This document shows, piece after piece, positions 1 through 10,800 of a DNA stretch of 64,000 nucleotides. The notes beneath the pieces are model-generated. The model did not search any database and had not been told where the DNA came from. It saw only the letters and a program-made list of their open reading frames with translations. A program made the translations under genes and the position numbers. Each line of letters starts with the position of its first letter. The stretch's first letter is position 1. Source of the stretch: Fusobacterium varium (GTDB lineage: Bacteria; Fusobacteriota; Fusobacteriia; Fusobacteriales; Fusobacteriaceae); NCBI GenBank assembly GCA_002356455.1, contig AP017968.1, forward strand, positions 1,922,001 to 1,986,000, read 5' to 3'.

Positions 1-105
1 GTTCATAAAGATCAGCAGCACCTTTTAAATACAATAAATTTTATTTTAATAGAATTAGAAGTGAGAGGAACTATTTCTGAACTTAAAAATCAATATTTAA
101 AATAG
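1..105 (+). CDS. 3' end of a gene, possibly dprA (partial)
   Basis: The window opens in frame and reads 34 codons to a TAG stop, ending in VRGTISELKNQYLK. The preceding residues, FILIELEVRGTI, resemble the C-terminal winged-helix region of DprA/Smf DNA-processing proteins, where a 'leucine-rich helix, LEL.G.I' pattern is common. The match is short, so the family call is tentative. A clear rho-independent terminator follows at once. Confidence 0.4.
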   Translation, partial: VHKDQQHLLNTINFILIELEVRGTISELKNQYLK

Positions 106-115
106 CCTTTTCAAG

Positions 116-148
116 AGAGAACTTGAATATATAAGTTCTCTTTTTTTA
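116..148 (+). terminator. Rho-independent terminator
   Basis: AGAGAACTT pairs with AAGTTCTCT across an 8-nt loop, followed by a run of seven T. It ends the upstream partial gene. Confidence 0.8.
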
Positions 149-233
149 TTCTTTTTATAAATATTTTGTGCATTAAATTTAACTCTTTAATTCTAAAGAT
201 AAACATATTTCTTTAAATATATTGAAATAATAT

Positions 234-241
234 GATATAAT
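234..241 (+). promoter_or_regulatory. Candidate extended -10 promoter for the RlpA-like gene
   Basis: TG-A-TATAAT forms an extended -10 element about 40 nt before the start codon. No good -35 is visible at 17 nt, as expected for extended -10 promoters. Not proven. Confidence 0.35.
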
Positions 242-279
242 AAACAAAAGAATGTCTATAGAAGAGGAGAGTGCTGAAT

Positions 280-693
280 ATGTTGAAAAGACTTCTTATT
301 ATAGCATTATTGATATCTCAAACAGCTTGTGGGAAAGTAGCTAGTTGGTATGGCAGAGGATTTGAAGGGAGAAATACTGCAAGTGGTTATCTATTTGATT
401 CCAGGCAGTATACTTGTGCATCTAATACACATGATTTTGGAACTGTTTTAAAGGTGACTAATAAAGAAAATAATAAATCAGTTGTAGTAGTGGTAACTGA
501 TAGAGGGTCTTTCAAGAAGAAATATGGTCGTGACATTGATTTGAGTCATGCTGCTTTTACAAAAATAGCCAATCCTAATGCTGGGCTTATTAAAGTAAAA
601 ATAAAAGTTTTAAATGAAAAAAATACCTTCAAATATAAACATGGAAATCCTGTTTTTAATGCCAGAGAATACAATAAATATGTGAAAAAATAA
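280..693 (+). CDS. RlpA-like double-psi beta-barrel protein (putative lipoprotein)
   Basis: A short protein of the RlpA family, whose members bind or cleave denuded peptidoglycan glycan strands at the septum or envelope. A hydrophobic leader (LLIIALLISQTAC) is followed at once by the RlpA barrel: ASWYGRGFEGRNTASG, then FGTVLKVTN, then DRGSFKKKYGRDIDLSHAAF, which are the family's signature blocks with the catalytic-type Asp in DRG. The cysteine after the leader may be lipidated, although the lipobox (QTAC) is imperfect. An in-frame GTG lies at 271, but the GAGGAGA ribosome site at 264-270 is correctly spaced for the ATG at 280, so I use that. There is no SPOR domain, so this is a minimal form. 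Monocistronic, with a terminator after it. Confidence 0.85.
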   Translation: MLKRLLIIALLISQTACGKVASWYGRGFEGRNTASGYLFDSRQYTCASNTHDFGTVLKVTNKENNKSVVVVVTDRGSFKKKYGRDIDLSHAAFTKIANPNAGLIKVKIKVLNEKNTFKYKHGNPVFNAREYNKYVKK

Positions 694-700
694 GAGAAAA

Positions 701-772
701 GCCAGAAGAAAGTACACTTGATTTTTATCTTACTTAGATAAGATATCAGGGTACAAATACTTCTGGTTTTTA
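701..772 (+). terminator. Terminator after the RlpA-like gene
   Basis: CCAGAAG at 702-708 pairs with CTTCTGG at 760-766, followed by TTTTT. The long interior can fold further (GATAAGATATC region). Confidence 0.6.
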
Positions 773-885
773 ATATACTAAGAAATTATAAAATTCAAAG
801 AAATATATAAAAAAATAGAAAGCAGAATATTTAATTTGAATAATGAAAAGTGTATTTTTTATTGAAAAATTTTATTGGACTTTAA

Positions 886-1902
886 CTAAATATCTAGCTT
901 GTATTCGACAGATACTGTCACTCTGTTCTCATCATCCTTCCTACTGCTTGCACTGCTGCTCCCCTCACTGACCTGATACATTAAATCAAGAGTAAGTCCA
1001 TTATTATACTCTATTCCTCCACCCATTCCATAATAAGATCCATTTTGTGAATTGACACTGTCATTTATAGATTTATATCTTGAATTGCTGCTTTGAAAAC
1101 TTCTTCCTCCTATATTGTTTACAGCATATCCTAAATTAAGTTTTAAATAAGGCCGCCACTCATTTACTTGAGGTAATTTATATCTTCCAGTAACATATAA
1201 TGGAATAGAATCCATATCTACTTCCTCAGATGCTTCTTTTACATAGAATTTTCCACTTTGTTCCTGATCAAATATGCTGTCCCTCTCTTTTTTTAGACTA
1301 TACCTGTCCTGATAAGCCATTCCCACTCCCAGTTCAACATCAGATATAAGTTTATCACTTCTTAATTCTTTAGCTACTTCATGTCCTACATGTATGACTT
1401 CTGTCTTATCTTCAAAGTCATGTTCTTTTAACTTTTCATTAAGAGTATCAATAAATTCATAATATTTCTTCACTACATTACTTCCAGATTGTCCTGCTTC
1501 TAAGTTGGTATATTCTTCTAAATCTCTTTTAATTAAAAGGCTTTCTCCTACTTGGGCCATATCTACTGTTACTTCTGGATCTGGAGATTCTTCAGCATTT
1601 TTTATTATTTCTTTTAATTTATCCTCAGTTAATTTTTCACTTACTGTTAAAAGTTTTTCCTCATTTTTTTGAAGAACTTTTTTTTCAATATTTTCTTCTC
1701 TATATTCCTCAGCATTTTCTTTTACAGCTGTTTTTTTTTCTTCCATCATTTCATTTTTTTTTATATCTTCATTTGTTTCAATATCAGTTTCAGCTTTTCT
1801 TTGTTTCACAACAGGAGTTTTTTCTTCAAGCATAGGCACTTCTTTTAATCCGCTGGCTACAGCAGATAATGAAAAAAATAATATGAATAATATATTTTTC
1901 AT
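886..1902 (-). CDS. Outer-membrane beta-barrel protein with charged coiled-coil N-terminal region
   Basis: 338 residues. A signal peptide (MKNILFILFFSLSAVASG) is followed by about 90 residues very rich in Lys and Glu, probably helical or coiled coil. The C-terminal half has alternating beta strands (PLYVTGRYKL, PYLKLNLGYAV, YYGMGGGIEY, LTLDLMYQV) and ends VSVEYKLDI, a typical outer-membrane C-terminal strand. I infer an OmpA-like or porin-like small barrel with a periplasmic N-terminal extension; no specific family is recognised. An earlier ATG exists at 1923, but the AGAGGTGG ribosome site fits the ATG at 1902. It is divergent from eutH. Proteins of this style are common in Fusobacterium. 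Function unknown. Confidence 0.7.
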   Translation of the reverse strand: MKNILFILFFSLSAVASGLKEVPMLEEKTPVVKQRKAETDIETNEDIKKNEMMEEKKTAVKENAEEYREENIEKKVLQKNEEKLLTVSEKLTEDKLKEIIKNAEESPDPEVTVDMAQVGESLLIKRDLEEYTNLEAGQSGSNVVKKYYEFIDTLNEKLKEHDFEDKTEVIHVGHEVAKELRSDKLISDVELGVGMAYQDRYSLKKERDSIFDQEQSGKFYVKEASEEVDMDSIPLYVTGRYKLPQVNEWRPYLKLNLGYAVNNIGGRSFQSSNSRYKSINDSVNSQNGSYYGMGGGIEYNNGLTLDLMYQVSEGSSSASSRKDDENRVTVSVEYKLDI

Positions 1903-2085
1903 AAAGTACCACCTCTTTATCACTTTTAATATTATATTATAATTTTAACAGGTATAGAGATTTTTTTCAAAGATTTTTTCCCACACCTATATTTTTTTGA
2001 AACTATTTGCCTTTAAACTATTCTATTTTTCTTAGAAATATATTATAATTAATATTGAATTTAATAAATATTTGAGGAGAGATAA

Positions 2086-3183
2086 ATGAGTATCAATAAT
2101 ATTATTATCTATTTAATGATATTTTTTATGTTAGTTGGTGCTGTTGACAGACTATTAGGGAACAGATTTGGTTATGGAAAAAAATTTGAAGAGGGAATAA
2201 TGGCTATTGGGACACTCTCATTAGCTATGCTGGGAATAATATCCCTTTCTCCATTGATTGCTTCTGCTTTAAAACCTATTATTACACCACTGTATAAATT
2301 GATAGGTGCCGACCCTGCAATGTTTGCTGGAACTATTTTGGCTAATGACATGGGTGGTTATTCACTGAGTATAGAACTTGCTTTATCTAAGGAAGCTGGA
2401 CTTTTTGGCGGATTATTTCTGGCTGCAACTATGGGAGCTACTCTTTCTTTTACTATTCCTGTGGCTATGGGGATAATAAATAAAGATGATGAAAAATATC
2501 TGTCTAAAGGTATTATGGCTGGAATTTCCACTATACCCTTGGGATGTTTTTTTGGAGGATTGATAGCAGGTTTCAGCATTAAAATGCTTATACTTAACCT
2601 AATACCTACTATTATTTTTACTTTTCTTATTTGTACAGCTCTTCTTAAATATCCTAAAGCTGTATCAAAATCATTTTCTCTTTTTTCTAAAGTGATGTTT
2701 ATAGCTATAACAATAGGACTGGCATTACAAATAGTAGAAACACTTACTGGAAAAATATTGGTTCAGGGAATGATTCCTGCTCTTGAAGCGGTTAAGATAA
2801 TATGTAAAATAGGAATGACTCTAGCAGGTGCTTTTCCAATGGTATATTTTATAACAAAGGTCTTTAGAACTCCATTAGTCAGATTAGGAAAATTATTTGG
2901 AATAAATGAAAATTCTACTGCTGGAATTATTGCCTGTCTTGCCCATAATATTCCTATGTATAATATACTGAAAGATATGGATGAAAGAGGAAAAATGTTA
3001 AATATTGCTTTCTCTGTCAGTGGAGCTTTTGTTCTAGGAAGCCATCTTGGATTTACTGCTGGAGTAGATACTGCTCTTGTGTTTCCTGTAATAGCTGCTA
3101 AGCTAATTGGAGGAATCTCAGCTATGTTTGTAGCAAATTTTATTTATAATAAGGAATTTAAAAATTCTAAGAAATTAAATTAA
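2086..3183 (+). CDS. eutH: EutH family ethanolamine permease
   Basis: A 365-residue polytopic membrane protein with about ten hydrophobic segments. The blocks NRFGYGKKFEEGIMAIGTLS, ADPAMFAGTILANDMGGY and the late NSTAGIIACLAHNIPMYN match EutH, which brings ethanolamine across the inner membrane. A strong ribosome site (GAGGAGAG) sits before the ATG. No other eut gene is in this window, so eutH stands alone here; the ammonia-lyase and microcompartment genes may lie elsewhere. Convergent with the injection-system cluster and separated from it by one shared terminator. Confidence 0.9.
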   Translation: MSINNIIIYLMIFFMLVGAVDRLLGNRFGYGKKFEEGIMAIGTLSLAMLGIISLSPLIASALKPIITPLYKLIGADPAMFAGTILANDMGGYSLSIELALSKEAGLFGGLFLAATMGATLSFTIPVAMGIINKDDEKYLSKGIMAGISTIPLGCFFGGLIAGFSIKMLILNLIPTIIFTFLICTALLKYPKAVSKSFSLFSKVMFIAITIGLALQIVETLTGKILVQGMIPALEAVKIICKIGMTLAGAFPMVYFITKVFRTPLVRLGKLFGINENSTAGIIACLAHNIPMYNILKDMDERGKMLNIAFSVSGAFVLGSHLGFTAGVDTALVFPVIAAKLIGGISAMFVANFIYNKEFKNSKKLN

Positions 3184-3240
3184 TTAAAAAGCCAGTCTTT
3201 ATTTGAGAGAAACTCAAACTTGTGACTGGCTTTTTTAATT
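3184..3240. terminator. Bidirectional terminator between eutH and the injection-system cluster
   Basis: GCCAGTC at 3191-3197 pairs with GACTGGC at 3224-3230. It is flanked by A5 on the left and T6 on the right, so it can stop both eutH (+) and the last cluster gene (-). Confidence 0.85.
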
Positions 3241-3244
3241 GGTT

Positions 3245-5134
3245 TTAAAGCTTTTTCATTTTTTTCTCTAATCTTTCTATTATTACATTATATCTTTGTG
3301 AAGGCATATATTCATTGTGACTTAATTTTTTATATTGGTTCATGGCTTCCTTATATTTATTTTTAGCTATTTCTTTATTATTCTTATCTCTTATGAGCCT
3401 GTCACCATCTAATTCGCTTTGTACCCCTCTTAAAAGAATCCCATTCATATTTATTTTTCCTTTAATCATTTCAGTCATTTTAGAATCTTTTGATTTTTTT
3501 AAAGCTGAAGTATAAAGTTCATATGATTTATAATATCTGAATTGATTAAACATTCTATTTCCCTCTTTTAAAAGTGACTCAGCTGTTGCTGCTTTTGCAG
3601 GAATTTTTTTTGGTACAGGAGATTTTTCTGCCTCTATCTTTTCAATTATTTCATCATAAATAGGTTTTTGAGTATTCTCCAAAAAGATTGGAGCTATTCT
3701 TTCATATATCTCCATTGCCTCTTTTTTCATTTGCTGTCTTTTTTTATTTGTAGTTGCTTTTTGAAGATACAAGTTGTCAGCTTTTAATTTTTCTTCATAT
3801 GCAGAATTTAAAATTTCAGCAGTAGCTAACTTGTATTTTGTTTCATCTTTTAAACTGTTGTCCTCTCTTAAATTTGAAGCAAGTATATTAGCAGTTTTTA
3901 ATTCATCTACAGCCTTTTGAAATTCTTGATTTTTTAGCATTATATCTGCTGTATTGGCACTTTGAGCTGTTTTTTCAGAAATATTGGCTTGGTTTAAAAA
4001 ATATTCTAAATCTTTTATTCTTTGCTCATATTTGTTCCCTCTATATTTACTCAACTCCATATATTTCTCAATACCAGCTTGATATTCTTTTGAAGCAGCC
4101 CTATATTTTCTTTCTACCATTAATATATCACCAGATTTTTCTTTTTCTACAGCATAGCTATACATTTTTTCCAGTTTCTGATATTGGAAAAGCTTCTTTC
4201 CACCAAATAGGATTAGCAACAAAATTACTGCAATTATTCCAAGCTTATATGTTTTTCTTCCTGTTGAATTAAAGTATTTCCTTAATTTAACTAATCCACT
4301 TTCTGGTTCTGGGAGAAGAAGAGCAGGCCTACTTATAAATATACCACATAATGTATGATTAGATAAATTCATATAACAGTTTTTATTCATAATTTTTACA
4401 AGATTTCCTATCCATTGACCTGCTCTTTGAGATTTTGCAGTTTCTCTTTCAATATCATCTTCATCAAGATTTTCCCATGCTCCCTGAGTCAGAAGAAGTA
4501 TCTTGTCATTTGGAAGAAGTGTCATTGTTTTAGAAACATTTACAGCTATATTTTTATCAATCCCAAACTTATGTGTAAATATATTTCTATCTTTTCTAAA
4601 TCTTATTTCATCATAAAGTATTTTTTCAGCTTCATACATAAGAAAAGCCAATGTACTGTCTTTGCTCTTTTTTATTATATAATTATCTCTAAGCATCATA
4701 AATCTTGCATTTCCGACATTTGCAAATGTTACTTTTGAATAATCTGTAACTGCCATTGCAATTGAACAGCTGCTGTATTCTTCTGTCATATCGCTATTGC
4801 TTATCTGCATCTCTCTATATCTTCTATGTACATGAAGCAGCATTCTTTCTATTTTTTTTCTGTCTATAGTAGGATTTTCTATAAAAGTTTCTATAAGCAT
4901 TTCTCCAATAAAAGGTGCTATCTTATGTTCAAAGACACCTCCATTATTTCCATCTACTATTATCCAACACCCATATTCCTCTAATTCAATATATGTAAGA
5001 TAATCATTATTTATACTTTTATCTCCTCTGTCAGAAAGAAAAGATGTTACAAATATGCTCTGATACTTTCTTCCTGAAAGATTCAGCTGCATAGCCTTTT
5101 TTTCATTTTCTTCTTTTATCTTTTCCCTATTCAT
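3245..5134 (-). CDS. PP2C-like (probably pseudophosphatase) membrane protein with TPR-like C-terminal region
   Basis: Three parts are visible: a PP2C-like domain (about residues 25-270), one membrane helix (about 298-312) and a helical, TPR-like C-terminal half. The PP2C start is clear (N..DYLTY and IIVDGNNGG, Asp44 and Asp61). Two positions that normally bind metal are changed: the family's S-D-G reads TQG (216-218) and the final D-N-x-T reads SNHT (258-261). Also G-D-S-R reads GNAR. I infer weak or no phosphatase activity and perhaps a phosphoprotein-binding role. Topology would put the PP2C domain in the cytoplasm and the TPRs in the periplasm. It is a paralogue of the 754-residue protein at 21607-23871, with the same order of parts. 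Last gene of the cluster, 26 bp after its neighbour. Confidence 0.75.
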   Translation of the reverse strand: MNREKIKEENEKKAMQLNLSGRKYQSIFVTSFLSDRGDKSINNDYLTYIELEEYGCWIIVDGNNGGVFEHKIAPFIGEMLIETFIENPTIDRKKIERMLLHVHRRYREMQISNSDMTEEYSSCSIAMAVTDYSKVTFANVGNARFMMLRDNYIIKKSKDSTLAFLMYEAEKILYDEIRFRKDRNIFTHKFGIDKNIAVNVSKTMTLLPNDKILLLTQGAWENLDEDDIERETAKSQRAGQWIGNLVKIMNKNCYMNLSNHTLCGIFISRPALLLPEPESGLVKLRKYFNSTGRKTYKLGIIAVILLLILFGGKKLFQYQKLEKMYSYAVEKEKSGDILMVERKYRAASKEYQAGIEKYMELSKYRGNKYEQRIKDLEYFLNQANISEKTAQSANTADIMLKNQEFQKAVDELKTANILASNLREDNSLKDETKYKLATAEILNSAYEEKLKADNLYLQKATTNKKRQQMKKEAMEIYERIAPIFLENTQKPIYDEIIEKIEAEKSPVPKKIPAKAATAESLLKEGNRMFNQFRYYKSYELYTSALKKSKDSKMTEMIKGKINMNGILLRGVQSELDGDRLIRDKNNKEIAKNKYKEAMNQYKKLSHNEYMPSQRYNVIIERLEKKMKKL

Positions 5135-5160
5135 GTAATAACCTCATTCTTTATTTTTTA

Positions 5161-5469
5161 TTATATAAAATCTATTATCCCTTTAAATATTGAAAATTGA
5201 TTCAAACCCATAGCAAGTTTTTTATCAATTACAGGTTTTTCTTGTGTTTCTTCTTCACTATCAACGTCAACTTCATAATCTTTTATTGCAGCTATTCCAT
5301 CTAATATAAAATATTGTTTAATCAAGTTTTCTTCACTATATTTTTTTAAAATTTTTTCTAATATTTTTTTTTCTACTATATTTTCTGATATTTTTTCTTC
5401 AATTACTTCATCAATCGGAGAAAAAGCTATAAAATATGCAGGTTTATTAAATATATCAAATCGTATCAT
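5161..5469 (-). CDS. Small hypothetical protein of the injection-system cluster
   Basis: 102 residues, not recognised. It has an acidic, helical middle (repeated E/K/I) and no signal peptide or membrane segment. Its ATG lies inside the end of the preceding gene (14-bp overlap, different frame), so the two are probably translationally coupled and may act together. A structural or chaperone role in the cluster is possible, but nothing in the sequence shows it. Confidence 0.65.
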   Translation of the reverse strand: MIRFDIFNKPAYFIAFSPIDEVIEEKISENIVEKKILEKILKKYSEENLIKQYFILDGIAAIKDYEVDVDSEEETQEKPVIDKKLAMGLNQFSIFKGIIDFI

Positions 5470-6262
5470 TATCTTTTTCTATCTCCTCTATTTGATAATT
5501 ACATCTGTAAGTTAATAGATTTTTTATTTCAATATTTATTGTTTTTTCCATTTTTTTTAATAAATCATTTTCATCAAACACATACATTCCACTACCATTT
5601 AAATCAAAACTTCCAATTTTTTGATTCTCTGAAATATATGACAAAACTTTTTTTATATATTCTTGCCTGTTAAATTTAGAGCTTTCTTTTATTAAAAATT
5701 TTATTTGTTTTTCTTCTTTAGAGCTATCATCATATATTTCATATTGAACTGGAATATTATCTAAGGGGAATAAATTATAGAGAGATTTTTCTAGTCTCAA
5801 AGGACTTGACTTTTTTATTTCTTGATTATATATTCCTAAAAATATATATGGAATTACATTAAATCTCTTTAGCATTTCTTCTAATTTGAATTTATTATTA
5901 ATGATTCTGCTCAATTCAAATATGAAGTCTTTTAAGCTTTCTTTTTTCAAGTAAAAAAAAGTATTTTTTCTTAAATCATCCCATTTTTTAATTATTTCAT
6001 TGGAATTTCTAACTTTTGTAATCTGCCATGTTTCATCAAGTTCATAGCTTACTTCTTTAAAAATTTTATTTGTTTTTTCTAAAATTTTTTCTAATTCTCC
6101 ATCTTTTTCTATTAAATCTGTTAAAATAAAAAAATTCACTTTATCTTTCATAAATTCAAATGAAATATTTATTTTATTTACTCTTATTTCATTGTTTATC
6201 CTTTCCTCTATAATTACTCTATATTTTTTTAAGACATTTTCATTTTTAAAATGTAAATTCAC
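5456..6262 (-). CDS. Hypothetical protein following the spike gene
   Basis: 268 residues, cytosolic, mainly alternating charged helices and strands; no family recognised. GTG start with GGAGAG just upstream. It lies 12 bp after the VgrG-like gene and overlaps the next gene by 14 bp. By position it could be a spike- or effector-associated adaptor or chaperone; this is a guess from context only. Confidence 0.65.
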   Translation of the reverse strand: MNLHFKNENVLKKYRVIIEERINNEIRVNKINISFEFMKDKVNFFILTDLIEKDGELEKILEKTNKIFKEVSYELDETWQITKVRNSNEIIKKWDDLRKNTFFYLKKESLKDFIFELSRIINNKFKLEEMLKRFNVIPYIFLGIYNQEIKKSSPLRLEKSLYNLFPLDNIPVQYEIYDDSSKEEKQIKFLIKESSKFNRQEYIKKVLSYISENQKIGSFDLNGSGMYVFDENDLLKKMEKTINIEIKNLLTYRCNYQIEEIEKDNDTI

Positions 6263-6274
6263 AATTCTCTCCTT

Positions 6275-7879
6275 TTATTTTTTTACATTATAAGCTCCTG
6301 TAGTCACATTATATGACTGGGAATTTATATTTATTGCCTTATCAACACGTTCGTTAAGCATTCCATATTCATTTTTTTTAGAATTTTTTACACTTTCAGA
6401 ATAAGTCTCTCCTACTTCTACTTCACAAATATCAGTTAAAATTGTAATCTTATTTTGATTCTCAATACTTATGTTATTTTTTGAATATACTTTTATATCA
6501 TTCTTACATTCAATAATTTTATTTTTAAATACTTCTCTTGATAATTCAGCACTTTCTATATAATAATTCTCTCTATTTACTTTAAATTCAAAAGAATTTA
6601 TTTCACTTCCAGGTTCTTTTTTTGTCGTATAGTTTCTTACATATGGATTGGTAAATCTTATACTTCCTATATTATTAATTGCCCATGTTACATAACCTTC
6701 AAACTCTTCTGTTGTTGGAAAAGTTACAGCTACAATATCTCCGTGTTCTGGTGTGCAAAAGTATCCTGTATTACTTTGAGAATAAGGAGTAGCATATGGA
6801 AAGGAAAATCTTTCTTCATTTTTATCTAATAAAATCCAATCATTTATACTTTTAACTATTCTTTTATTTTGAATTTTATTCTTAGACGTTTTTTCTATTC
6901 CTTCAGAAAAATCTACATTAATTATAGCTATAGCATTTTTATCTTTGCTCTCAGGCAAATATATAACTTTTCCCTCAATTGTGGAACCTCTTATATTTTC
7001 ATTAGGAATATATTCATAAATATACTCTTCTTGCCTTAAAAAATATTCTCCTATAAACTTATCATCTTTGAGTATTAATTTACCTCTTGTTATATATCCT
7101 ATATTTTTATTTTCTTCGCAAAGAATATCTCCTAAGCTATAGAAATCTACTGAGGTAGCTTCATAAAAAATATTATTTTCTTTATCTATTCCCTTTCCTA
7201 GATTTCCATTTTTTTTATTCCATTCTTTTTTTATATCAATATTTTTTGAAAAACCTAAAGTAATTCCTCCATTTTCACTATTAAATACTCCCATACCTAA
7301 ATGAGACATTATTCTTAATAAAAATTCCCAATCGGTTTCAAAATATTGAATTATTATTCCATTTCTTATTTTAGAAAAAAGATTTCTATTTAAATTTACT
7401 TCTTCTTTTTCTTCATCACTATTATTTATTCCTACTATATTTATAATATTAGGATATTTATTTAAGATACTTTTAATAATATCTATGTACCTTATATTTG
7501 AATTTTGATATACTCTATAATATTTTTCTCTGTCCATTATTTCACTTTTTGATAAAGCTCTTAATTTAATATTTATATCCCCAGAGCTTTCTTCAAATAA
7601 TGATATATTTTGAATTATTCCTGAAAAATATATTCTTTCTTTTAAAGATAAAGCCAATAAAGTATCATTATTAAGCTTATTTATTAAAGTTTCTTTAGAA
7701 TAAATAATCCATTCATTTTTAAATTCATTTTTTACTTTAATTTTTGTTATAATTTCAGTATGTTTATTTTCATTAAAATTAATTTCTAAATTATCTATGT
7801 TGTATCCTTCTGAACTAATCTCATTATTGTTTAGTATTAATTTTAAATCTGCTATTGAATAATTACTGTCAGTTTTCAT
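6275..7879 (-). CDS. VgrG/gpD-like spike protein of a contractile injection system
   Basis: 534 residues. The N-terminal half fits the gp27-like (phage late control D) fold, with the hallmark QYFETDWEFLLRIMSHLG at about 178-195 (family: Y.ETDw.Fl.RL...G). A gp5-like OB domain follows at about 372-405 (TPEHGDIVAVTFPTTEEFEG, then YVTWAI). The C-terminus is short (about 130 residues) without a long beta-helix or effector extension, so this is a plain spike. In phages and type VI systems this trimer caps the tube and carries the PAAR tip. It directly follows the gene for the PAAR-tipped protein (10-bp gap), supporting a spike-tip pair. Confidence 0.8.
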   Translation of the reverse strand: MKTDSNYSIADLKLILNNNEISSEGYNIDNLEINFNENKHTEIITKIKVKNEFKNEWIIYSKETLINKLNNDTLLALSLKERIYFSGIIQNISLFEESSGDINIKLRALSKSEIMDREKYYRVYQNSNIRYIDIIKSILNKYPNIINIVGINNSDEEKEEVNLNRNLFSKIRNGIIIQYFETDWEFLLRIMSHLGMGVFNSENGGITLGFSKNIDIKKEWNKKNGNLGKGIDKENNIFYEATSVDFYSLGDILCEENKNIGYITRGKLILKDDKFIGEYFLRQEEYIYEYIPNENIRGSTIEGKVIYLPESKDKNAIAIINVDFSEGIEKTSKNKIQNKRIVKSINDWILLDKNEERFSFPYATPYSQSNTGYFCTPEHGDIVAVTFPTTEEFEGYVTWAINNIGSIRFTNPYVRNYTTKKEPGSEINSFEFKVNRENYYIESAELSREVFKNKIIECKNDIKVYSKNNISIENQNKITILTDICEVEVGETYSESVKNSKKNEYGMLNERVDKAININSQSYNVTTGAYNVKK

Positions 7880-7889
7880 ATTTTCTCCT

Positions 7890-10800
7890 TTATTTTGTCA
7901 TTAAATCTTCCCATTCTGAATTTTTTACAAATATAGTTCCACTTTTTACACATTTTATTGTACTTTTATTTGTTAACAATCTTTCTCCTGCAATTTTATT
8001 TGTTTCACTTGTATTTGACCATTCTCCTACTATCATGCATTCACATTTTCCACTTTTAGTTTTTGTACATTTTGCAAATGGTGTTATATTAGTTCCTACA
8101 ATCTTATCTGAGGAAGTTCCTATTGTTTTTCCTTTTCCCTTTACCCAACCATTTTTTGTAGCTTTAAATATTGTTGTAGAATCTCCGCTCATAGTACATG
8201 CTAATTTATTTCCTGTTGTCATAATAATTTTATCTGCTGCTAAGTCCTCTAACCCTTTTCCTTCTTTTGGGACTTTTACATTCAAAGTTAAAATTCCCCT
8301 TCGTATTCTGTCAAATGGTAAATTATTTTTTCCTTTTGCTTTATATTTACTGTCATAATTATACAAATATTCTATTGCTTTTTGGTTATACTCTTCTCCT
8401 AATAAATGTCCTATCTTTATGATTTTTTCTGTTTCTATCTCTCCATTTTTAATAATATAAAATTTATTTAAAATATCAGGATTATCTTCTAATTTTTCTA
8501 CTATTAAATTATGCAAAAGATAAAATCCCCTTGCCCCATTATCTTCCATAATTTCTAGTGTTGTTTCTTTATCCAATATGTAGCTTAAAAAATCTGCATT
8601 AATATATTTTTTTTCTTTTCCAGACTGCAAAGAAAAAGAATGTCCATTTATCATTTTTTCATAATAACTTTTCTCATCAGTTTCTTTCAAAGTATCATCA
8701 TAAGCATCTTTTTTAGGTATTATATCTCTTGAATTTACATAATCTTCCATGTAACTTCTAAAAAAACTTCCTATATAATTATCATTAACAGCATTACATT
8801 TAACAATATATTTTTTTCCATTATCTGTATTTTCATATAAAATATTTCCACTTTTAGAATCTATTAATGGGAAAAAAATAAATTCATTATTTTCTAATAT
8901 TGTATAAAATTTTTCATTCTCATATTTTTTTCTTTCTTCTTCACCTTCAATATCTTTTAATAAATGTATTTTAATTCCAGCTGCATTATAAGCTCTATAT
9001 AAATTATTATTATTTTTTTTATAGGTTTTCTGCATTTCTATATGTTCAAATAAATACCAACTTAGTATATCGCTAGTCATTGGAACTTTTTTGGTAATAT
9101 TATGAGTAACTTCAACTTTTTTCCACTTTCTTGTAGTTTCATAACCTGATAATACTAATTCTTGTTTATAGACTTCTGCACGAAAATGCCCTTCTTTTTC
9201 TAATGAATATTCTCCATCTTTTTCTATTATTTTAAAAGAATAAGATTCTTTTAAATCATATTTCATTCCTATTTCTAATTCTTTATTAAAGAATCTTTTA
9301 AATAAGTTTGCATTATATTGATCCTTAGTTGTTTTTTCAGGAGTTTTTATAGTTCGGAATATTTTATTTTTAATATCTGACTCGTTTTTTACTATATATA
9401 CAGTTTCATCTTCTATACTATTTTCCAAACTTAATTCTGACATTAAAGTGATATAATCTATTTTCTTTATTTTAATTTTTATTGGATTTGTTTCTGGCAA
9501 AATCTCTTTTAGAGTCTTTTCATTAAATCTTAATCTTGAGTAATTTAAATTAATCTCTATTTTTTCTTGCAAGATCTCAGCAGCATTTTCAACTATATCT
9601 GGAGATCTAATTTCTTCTTTTAAATATTTACAAGAATTTTTTATATAATTACATTGTTCCCTTTGCTCACAGCTAAACAAACCAATTTTACACATTTTAA
9701 GGTATAGTTTATCTATTTTTTCTTTGTTAATCATATTTTCAATTATTGATATTGAAGCAGTTAGAGCAGAAAAAGCAGCTACAGTTAATATTGAGCTTCC
9801 TCCTGTAAAAACCCATGATAAGATAAATGGAATTATGTTATCCTTAAAAAAGCTTTTACAAAAATCACTGATATCTTTTTCAAATGTTACATATTTCTTT
9901 TTAAAAATATGTCCTATGTCAAAAACATTAAATGCAAGTAATTCTGGTTCTATTGCCAAACTTCTTGTTTTAAAAACTCTTGTAGAATGGTTATATCTTA
10001 ATCTAAACATTCCTGCTAACTCAGCTCCTATATTAAATCCTGTTACAATTACTTCATAATCTCTTAATTTTGTATTTGTTAAATATATTTTTTCAAGTAT
10101 ATATTTTTCTATGATATTCATAAATATAAGATCTGAGTGATAATCTCCAGTTATTAATCTTTTTGAAATTTTTGAATTAAAATCAGAATTTTTAAAACAT
10201 ATAACTATTGCTTTTTTATTGTCATTTTTTAATATTGTTACACCAAATTCAAAATCATCGAATTTAAGTTCTTGTTTAAATTGGCAATTTATTAATTCTT
10301 TTTGAGTATTTTCCAATTTATTTATTAAATCTTCCAATTTCTTTTTTTCTTCTATATTATTTATTTTATGTTTATAATTTTCTTTTATTTCTTTTAGGGA
10401 TAAATCTAATATATAAAATGTTACCACTGCCCTTTCATTAAATAGTGTGATAATATTTTCTTTAGTTACAGCATTTTCTAATAACTCATTCATTCTTCCA
10501 GATACAGCTTTTTTTACTATTTTTACTATTTCACCTGCAGCAGCATCTACATCATCAATTGATGATTTTATATAATCTTTCACTAAATTTATAATTATTG
10601 TTTTTTCATTTTTTTTTATATATTTTCCATTTTTTAGAGTACCTTTAACAGAATTAACAAGAGAATCAGATATTTGAAATTTTAAAAAACTTTGTCCAAT
10701 TATTCTAGTACTTCCTTCTAATATTTCTTTATTATTTTTATCCATTGCTTTTAATAATTGCTTAATTTTTTCTTCTTTTGCTTTTGAAGATTTCATTTTT

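Noticed and set aside
2086-3183. Start of a full ethanolamine-utilisation locus
   Set aside because: Only eutH is present; the next genes belong to the injection cluster on the other strand.
7855-8358. 167-codon open frame opposite the PAAR-tipped gene
   Set aside because: Antisense to a well-supported gene with clear motifs; composition is that of a shadow frame.
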